From: Micromonospora sp. NBC_01699
GTDB lineage: Bacteria; Actinomycetota; Actinomycetes; Mycobacteriales; Micromonosporaceae
Direction of reading: 5' to 3'
Length of the DNA stretch: 64,000 bases
Assembly: GCF_036250065.1 (NCBI RefSeq)
Contig: NZ_CP109199.1
Span: 5,580,001 to 5,644,000 of the forward strand
Translations under genes and position numbers: made by a program
Notes under the pieces: generated by a model
Databases searched by the model: none
The model's input: the letters and a program-made list of their open reading frames with translations, nothing else
Told to the model about the DNA's origin: nothing
Part shown: positions 29,390 through 39,224 of the stretch, one piece after another
Layout: every line of letters begins with the position of its first letter
Position numbering within the stretch: position 1 is the stretch's first letter

Positions 29390-29520
29390 GGCAGCGGGCA
29401 GACGGAGTCCCAGGCATGGAACGGCACCCACAGCCAACAGGGCAACCAGGTGACCGTCACCAACGCCCCAGCTACAACGACTTGCCGCAGGAGCATCCCC
29501 CACCGTGGGCTATGTCAGCA
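29390..29520 (+). pseudogene. CBM2 fragment on the opposite strand, frameshifted
   Basis: Reading plus strand from 29390, GSGQTESQAWNGTH and GNQVTVTNA match the middle of a CBM2 module. The match goes on in shifted frames as SYND and then AGASPTVGYVSSTTGG. It begins at the exact point where esterase similarity on the minus strand ends. It is the 3' tail of a former plus-strand CAZyme gene, ending at the hairpin at 29527-29561. Confidence 0.65.
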
Positions 29521-29526
29521 GCACCA

Positions 29527-29561
29527 CCGGTGGCGCGGACGGATGCCGTCCGCGCCACCGG
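29527..29561. terminator. Very strong hairpin (16-bp perfect stem)
   Basis: Arms CCGGTGGCGCGGACGG and CCGTCCGCGCCACCGG flank loop ATG. It follows the plus-strand CBM2 fragment and also lies ~100 bases past the stop of the minus-strand GH10 remnant, so it could serve either. A smaller repeat CAGCGGAT/ATCCGCTG follows at 29572-29589. Confidence 0.8.
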
Positions 29562-29657
29562 AGTGCCGGCTCAGCGGATGTATCCGCTGCCGGAGCCGGG
29601 TTCGATCCCTGGTACGGGACCTGCAACCGGCGGAGGCTGAGGATTATGGTCCGGTCG

Positions 29658-31268
<1,611 letters not shown>

Positions 31269-31562
31269 TCAGTGGTTCACCGCGATCGGCACGTTCGTGT
31301 AGAGCGTGATGCCCTGGCCGGTCCCCTGCCTCCACCGCCCGGCAGCGTCATAGAAGGCCGTCGTCCCGGCGACCGTCGGAACGGTCAGCAGCCACGCCGG
31401 GCGGTCGTCGATGAGCGCGTTGAGTAGCCGCCGACCGAGACCATCGCGACGGGCGATTGGATGTACTGCGAGTTCGAGGACCTTTCCGAGTTCGACCTGC
31501 GGGAGCTGTTGCCCGACCAGCCACGCGAGTGGGACTCGCATTATCAACCGGAAAGTCGCCAC
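31269..31562 (-). CDS. Short GNAT-family acetyltransferase-like protein, possibly N-terminally truncated
   Basis: A 97-residue product. LELAVHPIARRDGLGRRLLNALI is the acetyl-CoA-binding A motif of GNAT enzymes, and TAFYDAAG near the end resembles motif B. Usual GNAT proteins have 140-200 residues, and the N-terminal strands before the A motif are mostly missing, so this is either a minimal or a truncated enzyme. It follows the ketosynthase gene by 45 bases on the same strand. It may be unrelated to the pathway. Confidence 0.5.
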   Translation of the reverse strand: MATFRLIMRVPLAWLVGQQLPQVELGKVLELAVHPIARRDGLGRRLLNALIDDRPAWLLTVPTVAGTTAFYDAAGRWRQGTGQGITLYTNVPIAVNH

Positions 31563-31607
31563 CGCTGCCCGGCACCCCCGGTCGCCGGTGCCTGGGGAGC
31601 GCCCGGT

Positions 31608-32828
31608 CTACACCTGCGTGAAGATCAGAGCCACGTTTTGGCCGCCGAAGCCGAACGCGGTCTTCAATGCGGCGGGCATCTCGAGGCGGCGGGGATCTCC
31701 GGTTACGACGTCCAGGTCGAGGGCCGGGTCGGGTACGTCGAGATTGCAGGTGGGCGGCACGTGCCCCGCGTGAAGCGCACGGATGGTGGCGACTGCCTCG
31801 ACCGCGCCGGCCGCGCCAAGCAGGTGGCCGTGTGCCGACTTGTTGGCGGTCAAAACCGGGTGGTCGCCGACGGTGCGGCGTAGCGCGGCGACTTCGATCA
31901 TGTCGCCCACCGGGGTGCCGGTCGCGTGCGCGTTCACGTGGGTGATCTCGGCCGCGGAGACCCGTGCGTCCCTCATGGCCATCGTGATCGCGGCTGCGAC
32001 GCCGGCGCCGTCGGGGCGTGGCTGTACCAGGTCGTAGCCGTCCGACGTGATCCCGACGCCGGACAGCCTGGCCCAGGCCCGAGCGCCACGGGCGGTGGCG
32101 CGCGAGGCCCGTTCGAGCACGACCACCGCGGCGCCCTCACCGAGAACGAATCCGTCCCGGCCCGCGTCCCATGGGCGTGATGCCCCTTGGGGGTCGTCGT
32201 TCCGCGTGGAGAGGGCGCGCAGCGCGCTGAAGCCGGATATGGCCAGACCGGTGATGACGGCTTCGGCGCCGCCGGCGACGACGACGTCGGCGCGGCCCAG
32301 GCGGATCAGGTCCGCGCCGAGGGCGATGGCTTCGGCGCCGGTGGCGCACGCGCTGGCGACCGAGTGCACGCCGGCCTGCGCCCGCAGCTCGACGCCGACG
32401 CACGCAGCCGGTCCACTCGCCATGGTCCGCGTGATGGCGTAGGGCGAGGCCCGGCGCCGTCCGCCGGCTTCCAGGAACTGCGACTGTTCCAGCATGCTGG
32501 TAAGGCCGCCCATGCCGGTGCCGACGCAGACAGCCAAGCGATCGGACGGTACGGGATCGTGGTCCAGCCCGGCGTCCGTCCACGCCTCGCGTGCCGCGAT
32601 CAGTGCGGCCATTTCGACCCGGTCGTAGCGACGGATGTCACGGGCCTCGAAGTGGGTCGCGGGATCTGTGTGGAGCTCGGCCGCGATCCGCGTCGTCAGA
32701 TGCTGTGCCCAGTCGTACGGGAGGGCCGTCACCGCCCGTCGTCCGTCCAGCAGGCCTTTCCAGTGCTCGTGGCTGTCGCCGCCCAGCGGTGTGGTCGCGC
32801 CGAGCCCGGTCACCATCACGTCGGTCAT
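31608..32828 (-). CDS. Beta-ketoacyl-ACP synthase (FabF/KAS II-like)
   Basis: A 406-residue thiolase-fold condensing enzyme that joins an acyl chain to malonyl-ACP. The catalytic triad is intact: C161 in SVASACATG, H301 in HVNAHATGT and H335 in SAHGHLLGAAGA. The length fits a stand-alone KAS II. Its ATG overlaps the ACP stop as ATGA. It is the last enzyme of a four-gene coupled set with an ACP, an acyl-CoA dehydrogenase-like protein and a condensation-domain protein. That context points to a specialised lipid or polyketide-type pathway rather than housekeeping FabF. Confidence 0.93.
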   Translation of the reverse strand: MTDVMVTGLGATTPLGGDSHEHWKGLLDGRRAVTALPYDWAQHLTTRIAAELHTDPATHFEARDIRRYDRVEMAALIAAREAWTDAGLDHDPVPSDRLAVCVGTGMGGLTSMLEQSQFLEAGGRRRASPYAITRTMASGPAACVGVELRAQAGVHSVASACATGAEAIALGADLIRLGRADVVVAGGAEAVITGLAISGFSALRALSTRNDDPQGASRPWDAGRDGFVLGEGAAVVVLERASRATARGARAWARLSGVGITSDGYDLVQPRPDGAGVAAAITMAMRDARVSAAEITHVNAHATGTPVGDMIEVAALRRTVGDHPVLTANKSAHGHLLGAAGAVEAVATIRALHAGHVPPTCNLDVPDPALDLDVVTGDPRRLEMPAALKTAFGFGGQNVALIFTQV

Positions 32829-33082
32829 GCGGCGACACGTTCGGCGACCGCCTCGTACAGGTCCCGGCCCGTGACCGTACGGCTCAGCGTCGTGTCGTCG
32901 ATGACGACCTGCAAGCGGTCCTCAAGGCAGGCGATGACCTCCAGACGTGACATGGAATCAAGCTCGAGATGCGCGAAGCGGTCGTCGAGCGAGAAGTCCT
33001 CCGGCAGGGGCTGGTCGGTGACCTCCAGCACGGACGCGGCGAACTGGGCCAGAAACGCCTCCTCGGTGAGTCGGCCGGGCAT
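32825..33082 (-). CDS. Acyl carrier protein
   Basis: An 85-residue helical carrier with the phosphopantetheine attachment Ser43 in LELDSMSRLEV. It carries intermediates as thioesters for the neighbouring ketosynthase. It overlaps the KAS start by four bases and follows the dehydrogenase-like gene by eight bases, so the three are co-translated. The DSM motif and short loop resemble type II pathway-specific ACPs; it is not a domain of a larger synthase. Confidence 0.92.
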   Translation of the reverse strand: MPGRLTEEAFLAQFAASVLEVTDQPLPEDFSLDDRFAHLELDSMSRLEVIACLEDRLQVVIDDTTLSRTVTGRDLYEAVAERVAA

Positions 33083-33090
33083 GGGACCTC

Positions 33091-34878
33091 CTATGAGTCG
33101 AGGTCGCCGTGGCTCCCCGCGGCGGCCTGCGGCATGCTGATGACGGAGAAGTACGCGCGGTCGTGGAACTGCCGGTCGAGGTGCTCGAAGAGATCCCGGG
33201 CCGTTTCGGGTGCCAGATCGCCGAGCACGCCCCGAGCCGTGTCCGCACGGTTCAGGAATGCTTCCAGCCAGGCGCCGCGGCGGAAGAAAACGCCGAGACG
33301 GTGCCGGTTGTACAGCCAGATGCCGAGGCAGGCTACCTTCGTGTGCACCTCGCTGTAGCGCTGGGCGAGGCGCATCAGCCGAGCCGGCGTGTCCTTGATC
33401 CCCGCCGGGCCGTCGGTAGGGCGAGGGGGTCGCTCGGCGACGATGGCGGCGAGGACGTCGTCGAGCTCTCCTCGGAGGGACTCGCCCGCCGTCCGCAATG
33501 CCCGCACCCGCCGCGCGTCGTTCTCGTCGTCGGGTCGTACGGATGAGAGTGAGTCCAGCAGATGGGTCAGGCTCGCGGTCACGGCGTCGCGGCCGCGGCC
33601 GAAGACTGCCACGTCACCGGGTTCCCACGGGTCCAGTGGCTGACCGAGGTCGTAGAGCTGTCGCCAGTCCTCGTCCCGCGTCCGCCGGGTGCCGCGCTCC
33701 AGCGCGGGAAGCTGCATCGCCAGGCTGTCCAGGCACACCGAACTGCTTCCGTCGAACATCGACACGACCGCGCCATCACGCCTCATCTTCTGGAAGATTC
33801 CGGCATGCGCGAGGTCCCGGAAAAAGTGCCGGGCGCCCAGAAGGGCGGAGAGTTCGTCGCCCGCGCTGTCGACGAGCCGGCTGACCTGCACCTTGACGAC
33901 ACTGGACCAGGCGCTGAATTCAGACTCGAAGAGGTGCAGGCCGCGCATCGCCACCAGCGCCACGCATTCGGCGGCGAGCAAATTCAGGTACGCGTGGCAG
34001 AGAGCCTCCCGAACGTGCGGTAGGTCGACCGCTCGGCGCGCGTACAGACGGCGGCCGACGAGGTGCTCGTACGTCTTGCGCAGTAGGGTGTCGCCCACGC
34101 CCAGAGACAGCGCGCTGCACAGCGTACGGGTGAGCATCAGGCCACGCAGCGCGGTCTCCATCCCCCTGCCTCGAGTGCCGATGAGGGCGGCCGGAGGGAC
34201 GGGTGCGCGGTCGAATGCGATTCCGCTGATGTCGCAGCCGCGCAGCCCGACGGTGGGGGTACGGGGCAGACCGTTGACCCGGTCCGCCGGAACGGTACGT
34301 TTGTCGAGCAGGAACAGGGACTGGTTCTGGAAGTTGTCCACCGCGGCGGTGCGCGCGAGGACGAGAGCGTGGGTCGAGGTGCTTCCGCGATTGATGGGCC
34401 ACTTGCGGCCCGAGATCAGGAACGTCCCGTCCACGCCCTCTGTGGCGACGCAGTCGTTGGCGGCGAAGTCGGCGCCGTGCTGCTCCTCGGAGTAGGCGAG
34501 GCAGGGAATCACCTCACCGGCGAGCATGTCATGGGCGAAGTCGCGGCGCTGCTCGTCGTTGCCACCGATCCAGACGACGAACGACCAGATCTGGGTGCTC
34601 ACGGAGACGGCGACGTTCATGTCCCGCCGGGCCACGCTCCGGATCAGCCACAGCAGCTCCTCGGCGGTAGCCAGCTCCCCGCCCAGGGACCTCGGCACCA
34701 GGCGCCGCCGCAGCGCGAGACGATCCAGCAGGTGCAATCCGTGGACCGGGAGGGTCTCGGTCTCGTCGGCGTGCCACCCGCTGGCGAACGAGATGTCGTT
34801 GCCGGCCAGGTCGGGGTCCCCCAGTGCGCGTTCCAGGTCGACGACGCTCTGCCGGTAGGAGGGCTCGAAGGTCTTCAC
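33091..34878 (-). CDS. Acyl-CoA dehydrogenase-like protein with C-terminal extension
   Basis: A 595-residue flavoprotein-like protein, longer than the ~380 residues of ordinary acyl-CoA dehydrogenases. ACAD signatures are seen in the N-terminal helices, LAYSEEQHGADFAAND (the usual LTEP-type flavin loop, altered), GRKWPINRG, and the helical C-terminal domain. The YEGT-like motif is MFDGSSSVCLDSLAMQ, without the usual Thr-Asn. About 190 extra helical residues follow. The GTG at 34878 overlaps the upstream stop as GTGA, which fixes the start. It may desaturate or otherwise oxidise an ACP-bound acyl chain; this is inferred from neighbours. Confidence 0.82.
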   Translation of the reverse strand: MKTFEPSYRQSVVDLERALGDPDLAGNDISFASGWHADETETLPVHGLHLLDRLALRRRLVPRSLGGELATAEELLWLIRSVARRDMNVAVSVSTQIWSFVVWIGGNDEQRRDFAHDMLAGEVIPCLAYSEEQHGADFAANDCVATEGVDGTFLISGRKWPINRGSTSTHALVLARTAAVDNFQNQSLFLLDKRTVPADRVNGLPRTPTVGLRGCDISGIAFDRAPVPPAALIGTRGRGMETALRGLMLTRTLCSALSLGVGDTLLRKTYEHLVGRRLYARRAVDLPHVREALCHAYLNLLAAECVALVAMRGLHLFESEFSAWSSVVKVQVSRLVDSAGDELSALLGARHFFRDLAHAGIFQKMRRDGAVVSMFDGSSSVCLDSLAMQLPALERGTRRTRDEDWRQLYDLGQPLDPWEPGDVAVFGRGRDAVTASLTHLLDSLSSVRPDDENDARRVRALRTAGESLRGELDDVLAAIVAERPPRPTDGPAGIKDTPARLMRLAQRYSEVHTKVACLGIWLYNRHRLGVFFRRGAWLEAFLNRADTARGVLGDLAPETARDLFEHLDRQFHDRAYFSVISMPQAAAGSHGDLDS

Positions 34879-36140
34879 CGCCGCTCGCTCCCGCGTAGTG
34901 CGTTCGTCACGAACTGCGCGATGCCCGTCGACGTCTCCGGGCTGCGGAACACCGGCAGAACACGCCACCTGAGGTGAAGGGCGTCCTGGTCGGCGTGCAC
35001 GGTCAAGCGGACCGGCACGTGGGCCGCGCGGTGGGCCGGGAAGGAGACGGCCGGCTGATACCGCGACAGCCGGAGGACGCCGGAGCGCTGTCCCGCCCGG
35101 AACGTCAGCCCCTGAACGTTGACGACGGCGTGGGCGAAAGGGACATAACCCGTGGTCGTCCGCCCGGCGCCGCACATGAACTGTTGCGCCTCCTCCCAAT
35201 ACGCCTCGCGAGCGGAGGTTTCATCGAGTTGTCGTGCGCACTCCTCGGGGCTGAACCCATCGGACACGCGGAAGAAGTGCGGGACCGCCTGGGCCAGCCA
35301 GCCGACCGCCCGTCGATGGCTCGGCTGGGTACCTCGGACGGCTCGACCGTGCCGTCCGATATCGAGGCGGACGACCTTCGTTCCGGCGATCTTGGATATT
35401 CCCAGCGCCAGCGCGTACACGAGATCACGCTCGGTGTCCCTCAGGTCGACCGGCCGCCAGGGCAGCGTCTCCCAGTGGATTTGCTCCTGGAGCCCGTGAG
35501 TTCCCAGCAGGTCCGGCCGGACCTCCTTGGTACGCGTGACGGCATCCCAGGGCCGGTCCACCCACCAGGTCGCGTCACCAGACAGATCCGACGCGCTGAG
35601 GTGGACCGGAATCGAGCGCACGTAATCCAGATAGGAGTCGCTTGCGGGAGCGGCGTCGTCGCCGTGTTCGTAGAGCAGGGCGGCATCTCGCATCAGGATC
35701 GGCAGGGACAACATGTCGGCCGCGAAGTGGTGAAAGGCGAAGACCAGATGGTCCTCGTCGGGCGTCCGGAGCAGTGCGACGTTCCAGAGAGGGCCGTTCT
35801 CGACATCGATCGTGCCGACGAGTTTCCGGAAAATCTCCTGGACGGCCTGGTCCGAGATCGCCGGCGCGTCGACGGTCTGGATGCCTTCACCATCGAGCCA
35901 GCGGTCATCGGCTATGTACTGGTAGAAAGCCCCTCCGGAAGAGCGGATGCGGAGGCAGAGCGACGGGTGGCGGAACGCGAGAAGCTCCAGCACACGCCGG
36001 AGCCGTTGGTGCTCCAGTCGTGCCATCGCGGTGACGACGACCGGCAGCACATAGGTGTTCACATCGCCTGCCGTTGCCGCGCCGAGCATCGTGTTGAGCT
36101 GCTGCTGGGTGAGGGAAAGCAGCCTCAACGAGTGGTCCAA
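34875..36140 (-). CDS. Stand-alone condensation-domain (C-domain / PapA-like) acyltransferase
   Basis: A 421-residue protein with the LSLTQQQL start typical of NRPS condensation domains. The active-site H137-H138-x3-D142 motif appears as FHHFAADML (usual final Gly replaced by Met), and LDIGRHGRAVRG corresponds to the second core motif. Such enzymes form amides or esters from carrier-bound acyl groups. The only in-frame start upstream of the conserved N-terminus is a TTG at 36140, after an in-frame stop, with a weak GAAGA site. It is the first gene of the coupled C-ACAD-ACP-KAS set and could attach the finished acyl chain to an amine or alcohol. Confidence 0.82.
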   Translation of the reverse strand: MDHSLRLLSLTQQQLNTMLGAATAGDVNTYVLPVVVTAMARLEHQRLRRVLELLAFRHPSLCLRIRSSGGAFYQYIADDRWLDGEGIQTVDAPAISDQAVQEIFRKLVGTIDVENGPLWNVALLRTPDEDHLVFAFHHFAADMLSLPILMRDAALLYEHGDDAAPASDSYLDYVRSIPVHLSASDLSGDATWWVDRPWDAVTRTKEVRPDLLGTHGLQEQIHWETLPWRPVDLRDTERDLVYALALGISKIAGTKVVRLDIGRHGRAVRGTQPSHRRAVGWLAQAVPHFFRVSDGFSPEECARQLDETSAREAYWEEAQQFMCGAGRTTTGYVPFAHAVVNVQGLTFRAGQRSGVLRLSRYQPAVSFPAHRAAHVPVRLTVHADQDALHLRWRVLPVFRSPETSTGIAQFVTNALRGSERR

Positions 36141-37042
36141 TCTTCTACGTCGGACTCATGGGCCTGTGTGGTTCCAACGCCGATGTTCGGGGCGGCGACG
36201 GCCGGACGATCCCATTTCGGGGGCAGCGTATCCGGCTGCACCTAGGCCGTCAAAGCTTCGGTCACGACGTCGCGGGCTCCCTCGGCACGGGCCCGGCCCG
36301 TGCCGGCCGCCTCGGCTCAGCAGCCGGCCGAACATGGCGAGATCCTCCGCGTCCAGGACTGCCGGGGCCGCGTTCTCGGCCCTCGGCCACCCGGCCGCAC
36401 AACTCCATGACGGCATCCCTGCCACGGTCGATGGGACGGTCCGCCGCTGCCGCCGATCGGCGCCACCGCGCACACCATCCCCCCACCCGCGAGGCATCCA
36501 ACGGCACCGCACGCCGGCCCGGTTCGCGCTCTCCGCCGTACCGCAGAGACAACCCCCGTGCGGCCACGTTCCGTGAGGGGCCGCCGAGTCGGACAGCACT
36601 GAAGTGCTTGATATGCGGATGTACCGCTGGATGAGCGCCCGAGCCCGGCGCTCGCGACCCTCGCAGCGACGGTGGACGATGTCGGGGTCCCCGGTCGCGA
36701 GCCCGGTCTCGGTTTCCTTGCGCGCTCGGTCCTCGGGCCGGGCCTTGGTCGGGCGGCAGTGGGATCAGGGCTGGAGTTCGAGGTTGAGGCGTCGAGTGTA
36801 GTGGGTTTGTCCGGCCCTGGTTCGATGGCGGCGGCGCCAGTCTGAACGGCGCGGACGGTGGGTGGGATCGTGGATCACTCCTTCTTGCCTTCGCTGAGCG
36901 CCACTGACTGGCGAGGTTCCACGGCCTGCGTCGACACCGGCGGCAGCGTCGGCCGATCCACGACGTGGTACACATCCCGTCCGTCGGTTCACGAGTGGTA
37001 CCCGTCTGCCGGGTGAACGGAATTCGTGTCATCGGGTTCGGT
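36141..37042. other. Intergenic stretch without recognised genes
   Basis: About 900 bases upstream of the C-domain gene. Open frames here are Arg/Pro/Ser-rich and match nothing I recognise. It may contain the promoter of the C-ACAD-ACP-KAS set and decayed DNA. No mobile-element ends were seen. Confidence 0.35.
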
Positions 37043-37693
37043 TTAGCCGGGCAGGTCGGTGGCCTTGTTGTCCTCGCCGTACTCGCCCCGGATGGGTAGG
37101 TAATAGGCGGGTAGGAAGCCGGCGATGATGGCGACGCCCGCGATCGGCACGAACGCGCCAACGAGGATGCCGGAGCCAATCCAGATCAGCGCGAGCGCGA
37201 ATCGGCGGCCGATGGCCCTGACGCCGAAGGGGCCGAGGCTGGGGTCCAACAGTTTGGCGCGACAAAGATGGGCCCAAATGATGTTGAACAGGGCTGCCGC
37301 CGTCCATAGCGTGGTGCCGTAGACGACGACCGCCGTACGTAGGCCCTGCTCCGCGCGTAATGCGGCGGCGAGTAGGGACGTGGAGAACGGCAGGAACGCG
37401 ATGACCATCAAGAGCAACGTGTTGAGGAACAAGACCACGCGGTCGACGTGCCGGACGCGGTCGAACATGACGTGATGGTTGACCCATACCTGCCCGATGA
37501 GCAGGAAGCTCAGCACGTACGCCAGGTACGAAGACCACAATGCCCCGAGGCCGTGCAGGAGGTGCCCGAAGTCCTTCGGCGGTTGGATTTCCAGCACGAG
37601 AAGCGTCACGGCGATGGCGAAGACACCGTCACTGAAAGCCACCAGTCGGCCCGGGTGACGCGCGAGCTGCGGAGTGTCGTTTCCGGAGAGCAC
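37043..37693 (-). CDS. TMEM175 / DUF1211-family membrane protein (potassium channel-like)
   Basis: A 216-residue membrane protein with about six helices. The N-terminal RLVAFSDGVFAIAVTLLVLE carries the FSDGVFAIA-T-L signature that lines the pore in TMEM175 channels. Bacterial members conduct potassium. GTG start at 37693 with AGGG close upstream. It stands alone between the lipid cluster and a regulator/ABC locus; no functional link to either is visible. Confidence 0.9.
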   Translation of the reverse strand: MLSGNDTPQLARHPGRLVAFSDGVFAIAVTLLVLEIQPPKDFGHLLHGLGALWSSYLAYVLSFLLIGQVWVNHHVMFDRVRHVDRVVLFLNTLLLMVIAFLPFSTSLLAAALRAEQGLRTAVVVYGTTLWTAAALFNIIWAHLCRAKLLDPSLGPFGVRAIGRRFALALIWIGSGILVGAFVPIAGVAIIAGFLPAYYLPIRGEYGEDNKATDLPG

Positions 37694-37768
37694 GCCCTAA
37701 TTATGCTTTACGCCCGCTTTTGCGATGCTCGCCCGCCGCGCTCAGTGCGCCCCGGCGATCCAGCCAGG

Positions 37769-38224
37769 TCACTGACCAGGTTTGTCGCTCCTCCATCTGT
37801 CGATCAGTGCGGGTAGTTCGCGCCAGAGGTAGTCGTAGAAGTCGCGCATTTCGGTCAGGCGGCGGCCGGCCGTGCTGTCTTCGCCGGTGGTCGCTATGCC
37901 TTGCTCGGCGGCCTCGCGCATCGTCTTGACCGTCATGTTCTGGCCGGACATGAGGGTTGCCCAGGCGCCCTCGGGCAGGCGGAAGTGTTCTCGCCGGCTG
38001 CCTGGGGCGGGTACGCGCTCGATCAGACCGACGGTGGTGAGGGCTTTCACGGCGGTGGAGACGCTGCCGGAGCTGATCGAGAGGGTTTCGGCGATCTCTC
38101 CTGCGGTCATCGTCTCCTGTTCGGTGAACAGCAGGGCGGCGAGTACCCGTGCGGTCATCCGTTGCAGGCCGCCCTGGGTGAGGGTCAGGGCAAGCTGCTC
38201 CGCGGGGTCACTCAAGGCGGCCAT
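37769..38224 (-). CDS. GbsR/MarR-family winged-helix regulator
   Basis: About 151 residues. The winged helix spans ~30-85 (MTAGEIAETLSISSGSVSTAVKALTTVGLIERVPAPGSRREHF), as in GbsR-type repressors; helical dimerisation ends follow. The ATG at 38224 has GAGAGGA upstream; an ATG at 38245 is possible but poorly spaced. It is divergent from an ABC ATPase-permease pair. Such regulators usually repress the adjacent exporter and are released by a ligand. The palindrome at 38265-38280 is the likely binding site. Confidence 0.88.
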   Translation of the reverse strand: MAALSDPAEQLALTLTQGGLQRMTARVLAALLFTEQETMTAGEIAETLSISSGSVSTAVKALTTVGLIERVPAPGSRREHFRLPEGAWATLMSGQNMTVKTMREAAEQGIATTGEDSTAGRRLTEMRDFYDYLWRELPALIDRWRSDKPGQ

Positions 38225-38264
38225 CGAAGTCCTCTCGTCGCTCATCTTGACGAAATACTAACAG

Positions 38265-38280
38265 CTTCGAATCTTTGAAG
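38265..38280. promoter_or_regulatory. Candidate GbsR/MarR operator
   Basis: CTTCGAATCTTTGAAG, an imperfect palindrome (6 of 8 positions per arm), in the 85-base divergent region between the regulator and the ABC ATPase gene. Confidence 0.5.
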
Positions 38281-38309
38281 ATCTCTGAAACTTCGCTACT
38301 GTCGAAGAC

Positions 38310-39224
38310 ATGGGAGATGTGATTCGGCTGGAGAAGCTGAGCAAGACGTACGGGAGCCGCCGGGGGTTGGTCGACCTGGACCTGACCGTGACCGAGGGCG
38401 AGGTGTTCGGTTACCTGGGCCCGAACGGGGCCGGGAAGTCGACCACGATCCGGCTGCTACTGGACCTGATCCGCCCCACCGGCGGCCGGGCGTGGCTGTT
38501 CGACCGCGACCCACGCGAGCACGCCGTCGAGTTGCACCGGCGCGTCGGCTACCTCGCCGGTGACTTTGTGGTCAACCCCCGCCAAAGGGTCGGCGAGTGC
38601 CTGGCGTTCCTGGCCGACCTGCGCGGCGGTGTGCCGAGGTCTCGCATCGAGGAGCTGGCCGTCCGCCTGGACCTCGACCTGTCGGCCCGGATCAAGGCCC
38701 TGTCCAAGGGAAACCGGCAGAAAGTCGGCCTGGTGCAGGCGTTCATGCACCAGCCGGATCTGCTGATCCTCGACGAGCCGACCTCCGGCCTCGATCCGCT
38801 GGTCCAGCAGACGTTCCTCGACCTGGTCCGCGAGGCGAAGGCCGCCGGGCAGACGGTGTTCATGTCCTCGCACATCATGACCGAGGTCGAAGCGGTCGCC
38901 GACCGGGTCGGGATCATCCGCGAGGGCCGCCTCGTCGCCCTCGACACCGTCGCCCGGCTCCGCAGCCAGGCCGTCCACCGCTTCGAGATCACGTTCCTCG
39001 GCCCGGTCGACCAGACGGCCATCGCCGCGCTCCCGGAGATCTCCGAACTCAGCTTCGACGGCGGGACCGCCCGGTTCCAACTCGCCACCAGCCCCGACGC
39101 GTTGATCCAGGTTCTCGCCCAACACCGGGTCGCCGCCCTGCGCGCCAGCGAACCCGACCTCGAAGAGCTGTTCTTCAGCTACTACCAGGCCAGTCCAGAG
39201 GCCAAGGAGGCCACCCGTGCCTAG
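38310..39224 (+). CDS. ABC transporter ATP-binding protein (ABC-2 exporter type)
   Basis: A 304-residue ATPase with Walker A GPNGAGKST near residue 40, signature LSKGNRQKVGL near 132, Walker B LLILDEPTSGLDP near 153, and the H-loop SSHIM near 186. A ~85-residue C-terminal domain of the drug-exporter (DrrA/CcmA) group follows. It overlaps the permease gene by eight bases. The pair resembles actinobacterial BcrA/DrrA-like exporters; the substrate is unknown. It is probably repressed by the divergent GbsR/MarR protein. Confidence 0.93.
   Translation: MGDVIRLEKLSKTYGSRRGLVDLDLTVTEGEVFGYLGPNGAGKSTTIRLLLDLIRPTGGRAWLFDRDPREHAVELHRRVGYLAGDFVVNPRQRVGECLAFLADLRGGVPRSRIEELAVRLDLDLSARIKALSKGNRQKVGLVQAFMHQPDLLILDEPTSGLDPLVQQTFLDLVREAKAAGQTVFMSSHIMTEVEAVADRVGIIREGRLVALDTVARLRSQAVHRFEITFLGPVDQTAIAALPEISELSFDGGTARFQLATSPDALIQVLAQHRVAALRASEPDLEELFFSYYQASPEAKEATRA

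Noticed and set aside
29572-29620. tRNA-like T-arm (CCGGG-TTCGATC-CCTGG) suggesting a tRNA or attachment site
   Set aside because: No matching acceptor, D or anticodon arm can be built upstream; the sequence there forms other hairpins. A chance or partial likeness is more likely.
36156-37179. Overlapping open frames in the gap upstream of the condensation gene
   Set aside because: All are Arg/Pro-rich with no ribosome sites, motifs or membrane pattern; none can be defended as a gene.
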